Assembly: GCF_003671715.1 (NCBI RefSeq) | Contig: NZ_RAIF01000025.1 | Location: forward strand, 448,246-493,317 | Length of the DNA stretch: 45,072 nucleotides | Direction of reading: 5' to 3' | DNA from: Streptomyces sp. E2N166 | GTDB taxonomy: Bacteria > Actinomycetota > Actinomycetes > Streptomycetales > Streptomycetaceae | Shown: positions 1 through 8,614 of the stretch, one piece after another | Layout: every line of letters starts with the position of its first letter | Numbering within the stretch: position 1 is the stretch's first letter | Made by a program: the position numbers and the translations under genes | The notes under the pieces: generated by a model | The model's input: only the letters and a program-made list of their open reading frames with translations | What the model was told of the DNA's origin: nothing | Databases searched by the model: none

Positions 1-1
1 G

Positions 2-805
2 ATACAGGTCGTCGGCCGTACGACGCGGATCGCGTCGCCCGCGTACGTGTATCTGCCGCCGGAGTACTTCCAGGCGCGGCACCGCGCCCGTACGTTCCCC
101 GCGGCCGTCGTCCTGACCGGCTATCCCGGGACGGCGTCGGCGCTGGTGGACAAGCTGCACTATCCGCGTACGGCGTTGGACCTGGCCGAGGCGGGCCGGA
201 TGCGGCCGATGATCCTGGTGATGCTGCGGCCCACGGTGGCGCCGCCGCGCGACACGGAGTGCGTGGACGTCCCGGGCGGCCCGCAGACGGAGTCGTTCTT
301 CGCCAAGGACCTGCCCGAGGCCGTGAGTGCCCACTACCGCGTGGACCGCGGGCCGGGCGGCTGGGGCGTCGTCGGCAACTCGACCGGCGGCTACTGCGCC
401 CTCAAGCTCGCCATGCACCATCCCGAGGTGTACGGCGCGGGGGCCGGGCTCTCCGCCTACTACGACGCGCCCAGCGATCCCACCACGGGCGACCTCTTCC
501 AGGGCGACAAGGGACGGAAGAATCGGGCCGACCTGTGGTGGTGTCTCAGGAACCTGCCCGCGCCCGACACTTCACTGCTCGTCACCAGCAGCAGGTCCGG
601 CGAGACGAACTACAAGGACACGCTGGAGTTCATTGAGCGGGTGAAGGACAGGAAGCCGACGCGGATCTCGTCGATCATCCTGGAAAGCGGCGGGCACAAC
701 TTCAATACGTGGCGGCGCGAGATTCCCGCGACCTTGGAGTGGCTCGGCGGGCGGCTCGGCGGGCGGCCCGACGGACGGCCCGACGGACGGCTCGGCGGGC
801 GGTGA
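2..805 (+). CDS. alpha/beta-hydrolase esterase (5' end outside window)
   Basis: The reading frame is open from the first base, so the N-terminus, and any signal peptide, lies outside the window. The visible part starts in a stretch ending VYLPPEYF, typical of the putative-esterase (esterase D/antigen 85-like) fold. A nucleophile elbow G-N-S-T-G-G lies near window bases 379-396, and a likely catalytic histidine is in ESGGHNFNTW near bases 682-711. These point to a serine hydrolase acting on an ester or acyl substrate that I cannot name. The C-terminus ends in a low-complexity Gly-Arg-rich tail (GGRLGGRPDGRPDGR) encoded by 12-bp repeats, probably disordered. Related proteins in Streptomyces are usually secreted or membrane-tethered, but this cannot be checked here. 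Confidence 0.85.
   Translation: MQVVGRTTRIASPAYVYLPPEYFQARHRARTFPAAVVLTGYPGTASALVDKLHYPRTALDLAEAGRMRPMILVMLRPTVAPPRDTECVDVPGGPQTESFFAKDLPEAVSAHYRVDRGPGGWGVVGNSTGGYCALKLAMHHPEVYGAGAGLSAYYDAPSDPTTGDLFQGDKGRKNRADLWWCLRNLPAPDTSLLVTSSRSGETNYKDTLEFIERVKDRKPTRISSIILESGGHNFNTWRREIPATLEWLGGRLGGRPDGRPDGRLGGR
741..803 (+). repeat. 12-bp tandem repeats at the esterase 3' end
   Basis: About five degenerate copies of a 12-bp unit (ggctcggcgggc / ggcccgacggac) lie in frame at the 3' end of the esterase gene and encode its Gly-Arg-rich tail. Being in frame and a multiple of three, copy-number changes would alter tail length without breaking the frame. Confidence 0.7.
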
Positions 806-1063
806 CGTGCGAACACCAGAAATGATCTTGAAGTAATTCGCCCGCCGTCGGGCATGTGGATTCCTGATGCCGTGTGAAAGCGCCGGGGATGGCTGTGTTT
901 TTACGGGGCGGGGCGCCAAGATTCGCCTACGCGCGGTAAGTTTCTGGCCATGCCACGTGGACGTCACCGCCATTCCCCGCCCCTGCACAGGCTGCTTCCT
1001 CCGTCGGCGATCGCCGGCGTCTCCGTCGTCTGTGCCGTCGGCCCATGGGTGTTCAGCGAAGCG

Positions 1064-2248
1064 ATGATCCTGCGCTCACTGGCCGCGGCCGCCGCGGTGA
1101 CGGCCGTCGTCGGCGCGGTCGTCATGCGTCACTGGGACGCGCAGGCGGGCAGGCGCGTCGCCGACCTCACGCGCGCGCGTGCGAGCGACGAGTGGCGTTA
1201 CGAGGAACGGGTCGCCGAACTGGAGTCCGACCTGGAGGAGTCGCGCGAGCTGCGCATGAAGCTGGAGCACCGGCTGCGGGCGAAGCGCACGGAGCTGGCG
1301 GGACTGCGCAACGAGCACGCCGCCCTGCTGCGGCGCTACGCCACGGCGGAGACCGAGCGGGCCACCGCGCTGGAGGGCCGTCGCCTGCTGGAGATAGAGG
1401 CCGTGCCGCAGGCGCCCGCGCTGCCGGCGGCACGGCCGGCGCCGGTGGAGGAGACGCCCGCCGAGGACACCGCGGCCACCGAGGAGGCCGCCGAGGCGGT
1501 CGAGGAGACCCCCGCCGTGTTCTCCCCCGAGGGTTCCCGGCTGTTCCTGCGGGCGAACGCGGCGCTGGCGCGCTTCGACGAGGGACGGCCGTCCCCCGCC
1601 GCGGACGGTGGCGGCCGCGACGACGGCGGTGACTCCGACGGCGGCGGCGACGACGGCGACGACGGCGACGACGGCGGCGGCAGCGGCGGCGGAGAGAGCG
1701 CGGAGGCGGCCGAGGCCGCGCGGGAGGACGAGGCACAGGGGCAGCCCGAGGCGGTCGACGGGCACGAGCGCACCGTCGCCGCCTCCCCGGCCGCTCAGCC
1801 CGATGAGCCCGGCCAGCCCGATGAGCCCGGCCAGTCCGATGAGCCCGGCCAGTCCGATCGGTCCGATCGTTCCGACGCGCGGCCCGAGCGGCCCGACCAG
1901 GCCACCCGGCGGACCGCCGGCCACTTCACGGTGCCGACCGCGGTGGCCGTCGCACCGACGACTCCCGCGCGGCGTCCGCTGGTCGAGGGCGGCTTCGACT
2001 TCTTCGGCACGAAGAACGCCGAGTCCGAGGACGGGACGTCGTCGTCCGAGGCCCTGGAGGCCGTACAGAACGAGGACCTCGCCGACGTGGTCGGCCAGGA
2101 GGCCCTCGCCCTGCACAAGGCCGAGGCGGAGGCCGCCTTCAAGCCGGCCGGCGAGGAGTCCCGCGGTGTGGGGCAGGTGATCGACCTGACGGCCCACGAC
2201 GAGACCGAGCAGATCGACGTGCAGCAGCTGCGCAGCGCGGTGTCCTGA
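1064..2248 (+). CDS. membrane-anchored coiled-coil protein with acidic repeats, function unknown
   Basis: I do not recognise a family. Starting at the ATG at 1064, the protein (394 aa) has one N-terminal hydrophobic segment (about residues 3-21), then a highly charged heptad-rich helix (about 25-110, EERVAELESDLEESRELRMK) likely to form a coiled coil. A Pro/Ala/Glu stretch, an Asp/Gly run (GGDDGDDGDDGG) and repeats of DEPGQP/S follow, with a more ordered C-terminus (FDFFGTKNAES, then QVIDLTAHDETEQIDVQQL). This suggests a membrane-tethered protein with a coiled coil and a disordered linker. An upstream in-frame ATG at 950 would add 38 residues, but those codons have many A/T third positions, so the later start is preferred. 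The start is uncertain. Confidence 0.7.
   Translation: MILRSLAAAAAVTAVVGAVVMRHWDAQAGRRVADLTRARASDEWRYEERVAELESDLEESRELRMKLEHRLRAKRTELAGLRNEHAALLRRYATAETERATALEGRRLLEIEAVPQAPALPAARPAPVEETPAEDTAATEEAAEAVEETPAVFSPEGSRLFLRANAALARFDEGRPSPAADGGGRDDGGDSDGGGDDGDDGDDGGGSGGGESAEAAEAAREDEAQGQPEAVDGHERTVAASPAAQPDEPGQPDEPGQSDEPGQSDRSDRSDARPERPDQATRRTAGHFTVPTAVAVAPTTPARRPLVEGGFDFFGTKNAESEDGTSSSEALEAVQNEDLADVVGQEALALHKAEAEAAFKPAGEESRGVGQVIDLTAHDETEQIDVQQLRSAVS
1797..1870 (+). repeat. 18-bp in-frame tandem repeat (DEPGQP/DEPGQS)
   Basis: Three to four near-identical 18-bp units (cccgatgagcccggccag) sit in frame in the coiled-coil protein gene and encode DEPGQP/DEPGQS, followed by shorter SDRSDRSD units. It looks like a length-variable linker. 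Confidence 0.8.
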
Positions 2249-2284
2249 CGCCGGCCGGCACCGGGCGGCGCGGCCGGCGGGGGC

Positions 2285-3745
2285 TCAGGCCATCCACCGG
2301 TCCGGCAGCGCGTCCCGCCGTCCGGTCCGGGAGCGCTCCGCCTGCGCCCGCAGCAGCCGTGCCGCCTCGTCGGCGTCGCGCAGCCGCGCGGTCGCGGTCT
2401 TGTTCGCGCCCGTGTCCACCCGTACGTCGGCCAGCCGCAGCGCCCGCTGCCACGGCCCCTGCGTGAGCCGGACGCTCTGCACCTTGGCGTGCGGCACCAG
2501 CGCCAGGCTGCGGCGCAGCAGTCCGTACCGGGCGGCGAAGACCGCGTCGGTGACGGCGAGTCCGTAGCCCCGCCACCACAGCGGCCGGCAACGCGCGGCC
2601 CGCCGCGGCGCGCGCCACAGCATCGCGTCCGTCGGCACGGTCACCCCGGGCAGCACGCGCGTGACGACCGACTCGGCGATCTCGCGCGGGGCGACCGGCA
2701 CCAGCACGGAGTTCGACGACCCGGCCACGTCCAGCTCCACCCGCACCCAGCCGCGCCGCCGCCACAGCACCGGCTCCACGATCCGCACCGTCTGCACCCG
2801 GCCCGGCGGAACGGTCTCGTGGACGCGGTCCAGCAGCCCATGGTCGAGGCGGAGCCCGTCCGGGGACTCGGCCACCGTCCAGTCGTACTCCCCGACGAAC
2901 CGGCCCGCGCTGCTCGCGCCCGCGGCGCCCAGCAGGGGCAGGGCGGTCGCCAGCACCGTCCACAGGTTGTGGGTGGCCAGCCACAACAGTGTCGGCACGA
3001 CGACGGCGGCGATCAGGGTGCCCCAGGTCGCGCCGGTCAGCAGCAGCGAGACGGCGAGGACGCCGGGCGGTACGCGCAGCAGTTGCCGGGAGGGGGCCTC
3101 GCCGACCTCGTGCGCGGTCTCGGGCGCGAGGCCGGCCGCGCGCGCGAGCAGCTCGGCCCGCAGCGCGCGTGCCTCGTCGGCGCCCAGAAAGGCCAGTTCG
3201 TCCTTCTTGCCGGTGCCTATGACGTCGAGTTTCAGCTTGGCGACCCCCGCGACGCGGGCGAGCAGCGGCTGGGTGACGTCGACGGCCTGGATCCGTTCGA
3301 GCCGGATGTGCGCGGTGCGCCGGAACAGCAGTCCGGTACGGATGCGCAGCTCGGTGTCGGTCACCGCGAAGTGGGTGAACCACCAGGTCAGGAAGCCGTA
3401 CAGGGCGGCGGCCGGGATCAGTACGGCGAGCCCGAGCAGCAGCGTGGTCGTGGTCAGCCGCGACAGCTGGCGCTGCGCCTGGTCGGGGTCGTGCACGGCC
3501 CACCCGACGATCACGGCGACCGGCGCCCAGGCTCGCCGCAACGGCGTGACGGGGTGCAGGCGCCGCTCGACGACACCGTCTCCGGGGCCGTGGGCGCCGC
3601 TCTCGTCCCCGCTCAGGCGGCCCTCGGCCCCGCTCATGTCCGCGCCGGCGCCCGAGCGGTCCTCGGCCCCGGCCGCGGCGTCTGTGGCCCCCGGTGGGCC
3701 GTTCCGCGCCTCCGGCGGGCCCTTCTCCGCCCCGGGCCTCGTCAC
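2285..3745 (-). CDS. PH domain-containing (DUF304/bPH2) membrane protein, YdbT-like
   Basis: A 486-aa protein beginning with a disordered Gly/Pro/Glu-rich segment (about residues 1-75), followed by repeated bacterial PH-like (DUF304) units separated by pairs of hydrophobic segments. Visible units include the strand pattern around [20 protein letters not shown] and later [19 protein letters not shown] with [20 protein letters not shown]. This layout matches the YdbT-type member of two-gene bPH2 loci; the biochemical role is not established, though links to envelope stress have been suggested for the family. The GTG start at 3745 overlaps the stop of the smaller PH gene by 4 bp (GTGA), so the two are translationally coupled. 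Confidence 0.85.
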   Translation of the reverse strand: MTRPGAEKGPPEARNGPPGATDAAAGAEDRSGAGADMSGAEGRLSGDESGAHGPGDGVVERRLHPVTPLRRAWAPVAVIVGWAVHDPDQAQRQLSRLTTTTLLLGLAVLIPAAALYGFLTWWFTHFAVTDTELRIRTGLLFRRTAHIRLERIQAVDVTQPLLARVAGVAKLKLDVIGTGKKDELAFLGADEARALRAELLARAAGLAPETAHEVGEAPSRQLLRVPPGVLAVSLLLTGATWGTLIAAVVVPTLLWLATHNLWTVLATALPLLGAAGASSAGRFVGEYDWTVAESPDGLRLDHGLLDRVHETVPPGRVQTVRIVEPVLWRRRGWVRVELDVAGSSNSVLVPVAPREIAESVVTRVLPGVTVPTDAMLWRAPRRAARCRPLWWRGYGLAVTDAVFAARYGLLRRSLALVPHAKVQSVRLTQGPWQRALRLADVRVDTGANKTATARLRDADEAARLLRAQAERSRTGRRDALPDRWMA

Positions 3746-4263
3746 AGCCCCGCCGATCGGGCCTCGCCCAGCTCGGTGAGCCGGTCGCGGAGGCGCTCCG
3801 CCTCGGCCGGGTCGAGGCCCGGGATGGTCGCGTCGGTCGCCGCGGCGGCCGTGTGGAGCTGCACACTGGCCAGGCCGAAGTGGCGCTCCACCGGGCCCGA
3901 GGTCACCTCGACCAGCTGCATGCGCCCGTACGGGACGACGGTCTCCTCCCACCACAGCACGCCCCGGCTGATCAGCAGATCGTCGGCGCGCTCGGCGTAC
4001 CGCCAGGAGCGCCAGTTGCGCTCCAGCATCACCCAGCCCCACGCCAGCAGGGCCCCCGGCAGCAGTGCCAGGGCCGCCCAGAAGGGGCCCAGGAACAACC
4101 CGGGCAGCAGACCCGCGGCGAGCGTCAGCAGTCCCAGCCACACCACCAGCAGCAGTCGCCGCATGCGTAGCAGCCCCGGCGGCAGGCCGGTCCACACCGG
4201 CTGGTCCCGCACCGGCTCCGTCGCCCCCGCCGTGCCCGTGTCGTCAGGGCTCCCCGTCTCCAT
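3742..4263 (-). CDS. small PH domain-containing (DUF304) membrane protein, YdbS-like
   Basis: A 173-aa protein with a short polar N-terminus, two adjacent hydrophobic segments (about residues 35-75, around [20 protein letters not shown] and [14 protein letters not shown]), then one bPH2/DUF304 domain with the typical [20 protein letters not shown] and [17 protein letters not shown] pattern. The ATG at 4263 is chosen because an upstream extension would run into the divergent nuoD gene. It is the first gene of a two-gene operon with the larger PH protein (4-bp overlap) and probably forms a membrane complex with it. Only 31 bp separate its start from that of nuoD, so the two promoters must overlap. 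Confidence 0.85.
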   Translation of the reverse strand: METGSPDDTGTAGATEPVRDQPVWTGLPPGLLRMRRLLLVVWLGLLTLAAGLLPGLFLGPFWAALALLPGALLAWGWVMLERNWRSWRYAERADDLLISRGVLWWEETVVPYGRMQLVEVTSGPVERHFGLASVQLHTAAAATDATIPGLDPAEAERLRDRLTELGEARSAGL

Positions 4264-4278
4264 GGGGCCAGCGTACGT

Positions 4279-4283
4279 AGGAG
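4279..4283 (+). promoter_or_regulatory. ribosome binding site of nuoD
   Basis: AGGAG lies 11 nt before the ATG at 4295 and 5 nt before an in-frame GTG at 4289, so either codon could be used. The GTG would add only two residues. Confidence 0.5.
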
Positions 4284-4294
4284 ACACTGTGCGC

Positions 4295-5446
4295 ATGACT
4301 CCTACGACGGAGACCACGGTCGGTATCGGCGGCGCCGCGGAGAGCACCGACATGGTGCTCAACATCGGGCCCCAGCATCCGTCCACGCACGGCGTGCTGC
4401 GGCTGCGGCTCGTCCTGGACGGTGAGCGCATCACGAGCGCGGAACCCGTGATCGGCTACATGCACCGCGGCGCGGAGAAGCTGTTCGAGGCCCGTGACTA
4501 CCGTCAGATCATCGTGCTCGCCAACCGCCACGACTGGCTGTCGGCGTTCTCCAACGAGCTGGGTGTGGTCCTCGCCGTGGAGCGGATGCTCGGCATGGAG
4601 GTCCCCACGCGCGCGGTGTGGACGCGGACGCTGCTCGCCGAGCTGAACCGGGTGCTCAACCACCTGATGTTCCTGGGGTCGTACCCGCTGGAGCTGGGCG
4701 GCATCACCCCGGTCTTCTACGCCTTCCGGGAGCGGGAGATCCTCCAGAACGTCATGGAGGAGGTCTCCGGCGGGCGCATGCACTACATGTTCAACCGCGT
4801 CGGCGGCCTCAAGGAGGACCTGCCGGCGGGCTGGCACACGCGCGCGCGTGCCGCCGTCGCCGCCGTGCGCTCGCGCATGGACGTCTTCGACGACCTGGTA
4901 CTCGGCAACGAGATCTTCCGGGGGCGTACGCGCGGGGTGGGCGCCCTGTCGCCCGAGGCCGTGCACGCCTACGGCGTCAGCGGCCCGATCGCCCGCGCCT
5001 CCGGCGTCGACTTCGACCTGCGCCGCGACGAGCCGTACCTCGCCTACGGCGAACTCCGGGACACCCTGAAGGTCGTCACCCGCGCCGACGGAGACTGCCT
5101 CGCCCGCTTCGAGTGCCTCCTGGAGCAGACCCACAACGCCCTCGACCTCGCCGACGCCTGCCTGGACCACCTGGCCGAGCTGCCGCCCGGGCCGATCAAC
5201 CAGCGGCTCCCGAAGGTGCTGAAGGCGCCCGAGGGCCACACCTACGCGTGGACCGAGAACCCGCTCGGCATCAACGGCTACTACCTGGTCAGCAAGGGCG
5301 AGAAGACCCCGTACCGGCTGAAGCTGCGCTCGGCCTCGTACAACAACATCCAGGCGCTGGCGGAGCTGCTGCCCGGGACGCTGGTCGCGGACATGGTGGC
5401 GATCCTCGGGTCACTCTTCTTCGTGGTCGGGGACATCGACAAGTAG
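4295..5446 (+). CDS. nuoD: orphan NADH-quinone oxidoreductase subunit D (49-kDa-type subunit)
   Basis: A 383-aa protein covering the whole NuoD/NDUFS2 fold: [13 protein letters not shown] (25-37), GYMHRGAEK (54-62), [19 protein letters not shown] and a C-terminal [11 protein letters not shown]. In complex I this subunit carries part of the quinone pocket near cluster N2. No other nuo genes are nearby, so it is a stand-alone copy (the nuoD2 of streptomycetes) beside whatever full nuo operon the genome has. Aligned without gaps to Thermus Nqo4 from memory, the quinone-contacting tyrosine is Trp81 and the aspartate of L-D-x-G is Glu133, while His32 and Arg78 are kept. It may be a variant or regulatory subunit. 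Its last 36 bp overlap the convergent methyltransferase gene. Confidence 0.93.
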   Translation: MTPTTETTVGIGGAAESTDMVLNIGPQHPSTHGVLRLRLVLDGERITSAEPVIGYMHRGAEKLFEARDYRQIIVLANRHDWLSAFSNELGVVLAVERMLGMEVPTRAVWTRTLLAELNRVLNHLMFLGSYPLELGGITPVFYAFREREILQNVMEEVSGGRMHYMFNRVGGLKEDLPAGWHTRARAAVAAVRSRMDVFDDLVLGNEIFRGRTRGVGALSPEAVHAYGVSGPIARASGVDFDLRRDEPYLAYGELRDTLKVVTRADGDCLARFECLLEQTHNALDLADACLDHLAELPPGPINQRLPKVLKAPEGHTYAWTENPLGINGYYLVSKGEKTPYRLKLRSASYNNIQALAELLPGTLVADMVAILGSLFFVVGDIDK

Positions 5447-6511
5447 CGCGGCGGCGTCGAGGGACCCCACCGGCTGGAGCAGCCACACGAAGTCGCCCAG
5501 CCCGCCGCGCGCGAGCAGTTCCGCGGCCTCCGAGGCGCCCGCGAGGGCGCGTACGTACGCCGCCGGGTCGGTGGAGGCCAACGCGAGCGGGGGGCGTGCG
5601 CCCGTGACGCCCAGGGCGCGCAAGGCATCGCGCTGGGGGAGCAGAAGAGCAGCCGGCGGCGTGCGCTCCGGAGCGCACCTCGCCGCGTGGGCCGCCGCGC
5701 ACGCGTCCAGCGCCACATGCGCGGTGATGTCGCACGACCCGTCCGGCACCGGTCGCGTCTCCCGCCCCTCCCGGAAGCCGGTGAGCGTCCCGAACGGCGG
5801 GCGGGCGTCCCTGGTGTGCGCGTAGTCGGCGGCCACGGCCAGCCCGCCGTCCAGGGCCGCCACGGCGGACGCCCAGGCGGTGTCCCGGGGGAGCCCGATC
5901 TCGGCCCGCAGCCACTCCCGCGGCCCTTCCTCACCGGCCGGCGGCCACCACCGCGCCAGCCACTCGGCCTCCGCCCCGTCCACCGGCTCCCCGAGCCGTT
6001 CGGCCCCGTCGCCCCGCACGAGCACCCGCCGCGGCACGCCCGCCGAGTCCACCTCCGCCACCTCCAACGGGACGTTGTCCAGCCACTCGTTGGCGAACAG
6101 CAGCCCCGTCACCCCACCGCCCGGCGGCTCGGCGAGCCACTCGATCCGGTGGTCCAGCCCCTCGGGGCGGCCGGCCACCTCGACGGCGTACGCGCGCGTG
6201 CGGCCGGCCACCTCGGCGGGCAGCGCGGCCAGCACCCCGGTGACCAACTCGCCCCGCCCGGCCGCCATGTCCACGAAGTCCAGGGCCGCAGGCCGTCCCA
6301 GCGCCTCGTCGACCCGGCACAGCAGCCGCGCCACGGCCCCGGCGAACAGCGGCGACGCGTGCACGGACGTTCGGAAGTGCCCGGCAGGCCCCTCGGATCC
6401 GCGGTAGAAACCGGCCGGTCCGTAGAGAGCGTCCTGCGTCGCTTCCCTCCAGCCCCGCCACTCGCGCTGCACCCCTGGCGTCCCTGTGGTCCCTGCTGTC
6501 CCTCGCGTCAC
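5411..6511 (-). CDS. SAM-dependent methyltransferase, MidA/NDUFAF7 (DUF185) family
   Basis: A 366-aa protein with the MidA/NDUFAF7 signature: an N-terminal Y-G-P-x-G-F-Y segment (about 30-36), a SAM-binding loop [10 protein letters not shown] (about 81-90) and the family motif [13 protein letters not shown] (about 137-149, cf. A-N-E-x-x-D-x-x-P). In mitochondria NDUFAF7 dimethylates one arginine of NDUFS2, the NuoD homologue, during complex I assembly. Here the gene converges on nuoD and overlaps its 3' end by 36 bp, which makes NuoD the natural candidate substrate; this is inference. The GTG start at 6511 sits 6 nt downstream of a TAGCCT -10 box, so the message is probably leaderless. The C-terminus ends in an acidic DVPDHEEE. 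Confidence 0.88.
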   Translation of the reverse strand: MTRGTAGTTGTPGVQREWRGWREATQDALYGPAGFYRGSEGPAGHFRTSVHASPLFAGAVARLLCRVDEALGRPAALDFVDMAAGRGELVTGVLAALPAEVAGRTRAYAVEVAGRPEGLDHRIEWLAEPPGGGVTGLLFANEWLDNVPLEVAEVDSAGVPRRVLVRGDGAERLGEPVDGAEAEWLARWWPPAGEEGPREWLRAEIGLPRDTAWASAVAALDGGLAVAADYAHTRDARPPFGTLTGFREGRETRPVPDGSCDITAHVALDACAAAHAARCAPERTPPAALLLPQRDALRALGVTGARPPLALASTDPAAYVRALAGASEAAELLARGGLGDFVWLLQPVGSLDAAALLVDVPDHEEE

Positions 6512-6517
6512 AGGGCC

Positions 6518-6523
6518 AGGCTA
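6518..6523 (-). promoter_or_regulatory. -10 box (TAGCCT) for a leaderless methyltransferase mRNA
   Basis: On the minus strand TAGCCT is followed by 6 nt and then the GTG start at 6511. That is the spacing expected if transcription begins at the start codon. No good Shine-Dalgarno sequence is present. Confidence 0.5.
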
Positions 6524-6616
6524 GGCGCACAGGAGAACGGAGCCTCCACCTTGCGGAGTACGCGCGGGTGATGCGGATCGGCCCTCCGGTTGACCCCTGC
6601 ACCTATCACCCTTCCC

Positions 6617-6622
6617 TACGCT
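6617..6622 (+). promoter_or_regulatory. -10 box (TACGCT) for a leaderless histidine kinase mRNA
   Basis: TACGCT ends 7 nt before the GTG at 6630. A TTGACC lies at 6590-6595 but the spacer to this box is 21 nt, longer than usual, so the -35 assignment is doubtful. Confidence 0.45.
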
Positions 6623-6629
6623 GGGTTAC

Positions 6630-7832
6630 GTGCAGCGCCTCTACGATTTCCTCCGCAGACACCCGATCGGGGTCGACTGTTTCTGGGCCCTCGTCCTGGT
6701 CGGGATCTCAGTCATGTCCGTGGCTCCGCAGGAGGAGGCCCGGGGGACGGACATGACGGCGCTGATCTTTCCCTTCGTCCTGCTGTTGTGCGTGGTGATC
6801 GCGCTGCGCAGGCTGATGCCGGAGAAGATGCTGCTGCTGGCCGCCGCGCTGGGCCTGGGGCAGCTGGCGCTGGACGTGTCGACCATGCCGGCCGACTTCG
6901 CCCTCCTGGTGATCGTCTACACCGTGGCCGCGACCGGCGCCCGCTGGGCCTCCCGGACCGCACTGGCCATGGGGCTGTGCGCGGCCCCCGTCGCCCAGCT
7001 CCGCTGGCCGATGGAGGACGCGGGCATAGGTGGCAACATCGCCATAACGGTCTTCCAGGCGGTGCCCTTCGCCCTCGCCTGGGTGCTCGGCGACTCCATC
7101 CGCACCCGCCGCGCCTACTTCGCGCAGCTGGAGGAACGGGCCGCACGGCTGGAGAAGGAGCGCGAGGCGCAGGCCAAGGTGGCGGTAGCCGCCGAACGCG
7201 CCCGGATCGCGCGCGAACTGCACGACGTCGTGGCGCACAACGTCTCCGTGATGGTGGTGCAGGCCGACGGCGCCGCCTACGTCCTGGACGCCGCCCCCGA
7301 CCAGGCGAAGAAGGCGCTGGAGACCATCTCCTCCACGGGCCGCCAGGCCCTCGCGGAGATGCGCCGCCTGCTCGGCGTGCTGCGCACCGGTGAGCACCAG
7401 GAGGCCGGCGAGTACGTCCCGCAGCCCGACGTCCAGCAGATCGAGGACCTCGTGGAGGAGTGCCGCAGCTCCGGGCTGCCCGTCGACTTCAAGGTCGAGG
7501 GCACCCCGCGCCGGCTGCCCAGCGGCCTTGAGCTCACCGCGTACCGCATCGTGCAGGAGGCGCTGACCAACACGCGCAAGCACGGCGGTCCCAACGCGGG
7601 CGCGAGCGTGCGCCTGGTCTACTTCGACGACGGGCTCGGGCTGCTCATCGAGGACGACGGCAAGGGCGCCCCGCACGAGTTGTACGAGGAGGGCGGCTTC
7701 GACGGCCAGGGCCACGGACTGATCGGCATGCGCGAGCGGGTCGGCATGGTCGGCGGCACCCTGGACGCCGGGCCGCGGCAGGGCGGAGGATTCCGCATCA
7801 GTGTGCTGCTGCCGCTGAAACCCGCACACTGA
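6630..7832 (+). CDS. NarL/DesK-type sensor histidine kinase
   Basis: A 400-aa membrane kinase. About five hydrophobic segments fill residues 15-155, followed by a short coiled linker (160-190), a HisKA_3 dimerisation helix with phospho-acceptor H198 in RIARELHDVVAHNVS, and a C-terminal HATPase domain with YRIVQEALTNTRKHGG (N box) and GHGLIGMRERV (G box). It has almost no extracytoplasmic loop, so it probably senses something in or near the membrane. It pairs with the LuxR-type regulator 69 bp downstream. The GTG start at 6630 lacks a Shine-Dalgarno sequence but has a -10 box 7 nt upstream. Confidence 0.92.
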   Translation: MQRLYDFLRRHPIGVDCFWALVLVGISVMSVAPQEEARGTDMTALIFPFVLLLCVVIALRRLMPEKMLLLAAALGLGQLALDVSTMPADFALLVIVYTVAATGARWASRTALAMGLCAAPVAQLRWPMEDAGIGGNIAITVFQAVPFALAWVLGDSIRTRRAYFAQLEERAARLEKEREAQAKVAVAAERARIARELHDVVAHNVSVMVVQADGAAYVLDAAPDQAKKALETISSTGRQALAEMRRLLGVLRTGEHQEAGEYVPQPDVQQIEDLVEECRSSGLPVDFKVEGTPRRLPSGLELTAYRIVQEALTNTRKHGGPNAGASVRLVYFDDGLGLLIEDDGKGAPHELYEEGGFDGQGHGLIGMRERVGMVGGTLDAGPRQGGGFRISVLLPLKPAH

Positions 7833-7865
7833 CACCCGCGCCCGTACGCACGTACCGCGTTTACA

Positions 7866-7889
7866 CCTGTAAGCCTGTAAGCCTGTAAG
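7866..7889 (+). repeat. three perfect tandem copies of cctgtaag
   Basis: Three 8-bp units lie head to tail between the kinase stop and the regulator start, and end at the purine-rich GGAAGAGG ribosome binding site (7889-7896). They are unusually A/T-rich for this region. They could be a slippage tract or a direct-repeat binding site for the response regulator. Confidence 0.8.
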
Positions 7890-7901
7890 GAAGAGGCGCC
7901 G

Positions 7902-8576
7902 ATGGCGATCCGCGTAATGCTCGTCGACGACCAGGTGCTGCTGCGCACCGGGTTCCGGATGGTGCTGGCGGCCCAGCCGGACATGGAGGTCGTCGCGGAG
8001 GCGGGCGACGGCGTCGAGGCCCTCCAAGTGCTGCGTTCGACGGCCGTGGACGTCGTCCTGATGGACGTCCGCATGCCCAAGCTCGACGGCGTCGAGACCA
8101 CCAGCCGGATCTGTGTGGACCCGGCCGCGCCGAAGGTGCTGATCCTGACCACCTTCGACCTCGACGAGTACGCCTTCTCGGCGCTGAAGGCGGGCGCCTC
8201 CGGCTTCATGCTCAAGGACGTGCCGCCGAGCGAGCTGCTCGCCGCGATCCGCTCCGTGCACAGCGGCGACGCGGTGGTCGCCCCCTCGACCACGCGCCGG
8301 CTCCTGGACCGGTTCGCGCCGATGCTGCCGGCCACCGGTCAGGAGCCCCGGCACAAGGAACTCCAGCGGCTCACCGAGCGGGAGCGCGAGGTGATGGTGC
8401 TGGTGGCGCAGGGGCTCTCCAACGGGGAGATCGCGGCCCGGCTCGTACTGTCGGAGGCGACCGTGAAGACGCACGTGGGCCGCATCCTGACCAAGCTGGG
8501 CCTGCGGGACCGGGTGCAGGTGGTGGTCCTCGCCTACGAGACCGGGCTGGTGCGGGCGGGCGGGGGACAGGGCTGA
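7902..8576 (+). CDS. NarL/LuxR-family response regulator
   Basis: A 224-aa regulator with an N-terminal receiver domain (about 1-120; acidic pocket D9-D10, phospho-acceptor D55 in VLMDVRMPKLDG, K in MLKDVPP) and a C-terminal LuxR helix-turn-helix (about 150-215; LTEREREVMVLVAQGLSNGE, then ATVKTHVGRILTKL). It should be phosphorylated by the upstream kinase, with which it forms a two-gene operon. A GGAAGAGG ribosome binding site precedes the ATG. The target genes are not evident from the window. Confidence 0.94.
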   Translation: MAIRVMLVDDQVLLRTGFRMVLAAQPDMEVVAEAGDGVEALQVLRSTAVDVVLMDVRMPKLDGVETTSRICVDPAAPKVLILTTFDLDEYAFSALKAGASGFMLKDVPPSELLAAIRSVHSGDAVVAPSTTRRLLDRFAPMLPATGQEPRHKELQRLTEREREVMVLVAQGLSNGEIAARLVLSEATVKTHVGRILTKLGLRDRVQVVVLAYETGLVRAGGGQG

Positions 8577-8614
8577 CACCCCTTGCGATGGGCGCCTGAC
8601 CGGCCGCACGGCGG

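Noticed and set aside
2489..4294. Open frame extending nuoD upstream by about 600 codons
   Set aside because: It is antisense to the two PH-domain genes, and homology to NuoD begins only after 4295.
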